This document shows positions 5,910 through 6,679 of a stretch of DNA of 6,679 nucleotides, in pieces. Under the pieces are notes generated by a model. The model ran no database searches and was not told the DNA's origin. It worked only from the letters and a program-made list of their open reading frames with translations. Location: assembly GCA_944372315.1 (NCBI GenBank), contig CALVYX010000071.1, positions 1-6,679 on the forward strand, in the 5' to 3' direction. This DNA is from an uncultured Bacilli bacterium. GTDB lineage: Bacteria; Bacillota_I; Bacilli_A; RF39; UBA660. The position numbers and the translations under genes are program-made. Each line of letters starts with the position of its first letter. Within the stretch, counting starts at the first letter, position 1.

Positions 5910-6679
5910 TTAATATCCTATTTGTCTTATTTCTCTAGAACCATCAGTAGCAATAGCCATAAATTGTTCATAATATTCTTTATAACCAGGCAAAATAGTA
6001 TCATCTAATTTAGAAAATGGATATAATTTATAATTGCTACCATAAGTGGCTCCAGCCTTACGCGTGTATACTAATTCTGCTGCCGGATCTTCTAAAGTAA
6101 TCGTAGTAACTCCATCTGTTACCGTTTTCTTAATAGTAACGGATGCCATAAGTCCAACTAATCTTTCAATTCCTATTTGACCAGAAACAAAATTACCTAG
6201 TGAATAAATAACCATCGTATCATCAATAAAGTCAATTGATTGAATAACATGGGGATGAGTTCCTATTACTATATCTACACCAAGCGATGCTAAATAATTA
6301 GCAATTTCACGCTCTTCTGTTACTGGCGTGTGAGTGTATTCGGCACCCCAATGCATTGCAACCATAACTACATCTACTTTATCTCTAACTCTTTTAATAT
6401 CTTCTTTTACTTGGTCTTCATCATATAAATTAAATAAATATTCTTTTCCATATGGTATTCTTAATCCATTAGTAAGCGTGGAATAAGAAAGCAAAGTATA
6501 AGTAATTCCATTTACTTCCATGATTCTAGGAGTATTACGTGATTCTTCAGACTCATAACTACCAGCAGCAATTACACCTTCTTGCTTACCCCAATATTCT
6601 AGCGAACTAAGCATACCTTTTTCACCGTAATCAAGAGTATGATTAGTAGCAAGACTCACTAAATTGAAGCCCATATTCA
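5910..6679 (-). CDS. CapA/PgsA-family capsule/poly-gamma-glutamate synthesis-type protein, C-terminal part (5' end outside window)
   Basis: About 256 residues are visible. The frame is open to the window edge, and the first in-window Met (6672-6674) is internal, because family members run about 330-420 residues with an N-terminal signal or anchor and a GD-type metal motif that would lie upstream. Motifs, numbered from that Met: LATNHTLDYG (8-17), AMHWGAEY (106-113), IGTHPHVIQ (137-145) and YSLGNFV (157-163). These are the signature metal-site segments of the CapA domain, a calcineurin-like phosphoesterase fold. N11, H12, H108, H140 and H142 are the likely ligands. Relatives are usually extracellular and act in capsule or polyglutamate production, but many have no proven substrate and no capB/capC partner is visible here, so the biochemical role is uncertain. 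It ends in TAA immediately before a terminator. Confidence 0.9.
   Translation of the reverse strand, partial: NMGFNLVSLATNHTLDYGEKGMLSSLEYWGKQEGVIAAGSYESEESRNTPRIMEVNGITYTLLSYSTLTNGLRIPYGKEYLFNLYDEDQVKEDIKRVRDKVDVVMVAMHWGAEYTHTPVTEEREIANYLASLGVDIVIGTHPHVIQSIDFIDDTMVIYSLGNFVSGQIGIERLVGLMASVTIKKTVTDGVTTITLEDPAAELVYTRKAGATYGSNYKLYPFSKLDDTILPGYKEYYEQFMAIATDGSREIRQIGY

Overview
This is an AT-rich window (roughly 30% G+C by eye) from a low-GC, Firmicutes/Bacilli-type bacterium. An anaerobic lifestyle is suggested by a full-length pyruvate:ferredoxin oxidoreductase. Conserved tryptophans in NifJ and the CapA-like protein are encoded by TGG, and recG ends in TGA, so the standard genetic code is used, not the Mycoplasma/Spiroplasma code. 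An uncultured gut Bacilli/Erysipelotrichia-like or clostridial lineage would fit, but nothing here fixes the genus.

All three protein genes read on the minus strand and appear to be separate transcription units. From right to left they are: the C-terminal part of a CapA/PgsA-like metallophosphoesterase-fold protein (5910-6679, cut by the window edge), with a terminator one base after its stop; nifJ (2403-5825), with its own -10 box and a hairpin terminator that contains its stop codon; and recG (160-2154), with its own extended -10 promoter and a very short leader. They belong to different processes (cell surface, central anaerobic metabolism, replication-fork repair) and show no sign of being an operon.

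The most interesting content is in the two gaps around recG. In the recG-nifJ gap (2155-2402) the plus strand carries a TTGACA-N17-TATTAT promoter behind an A/T-rich UP-like tract. It is followed by a run of hairpins, a CCCC/U-rich linker, a hairpin with a GGGGG loop, and a terminator shared with nifJ. There is no ATG on the minus strand and no usable reading frame on the plus strand, so this looks like a small non-coding RNA of about 70-140 nt ('RNA1'). In the gap downstream of recG (1-159) the minus strand carries a second promoter with the same spacing and the same -10 (TTGACT-N17-TATTAT). It leads at once into two hairpins and then a CCCCC run at the window edge ('RNA2', incomplete). G-U wobbles that close the stems only on the transcribed strand support the chosen orientation of RNA2 and of the last RNA1 hairpin. 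RNA2's CCCCCUG is exactly complementary to the CAGGGGG loop of RNA1. The pair may be two members of one undescribed structured RNA family, or two interacting RNAs. No known RNA family was recognised in either.

There is no tRNA, rRNA, CRISPR array or insertion sequence that can be supported in the window.
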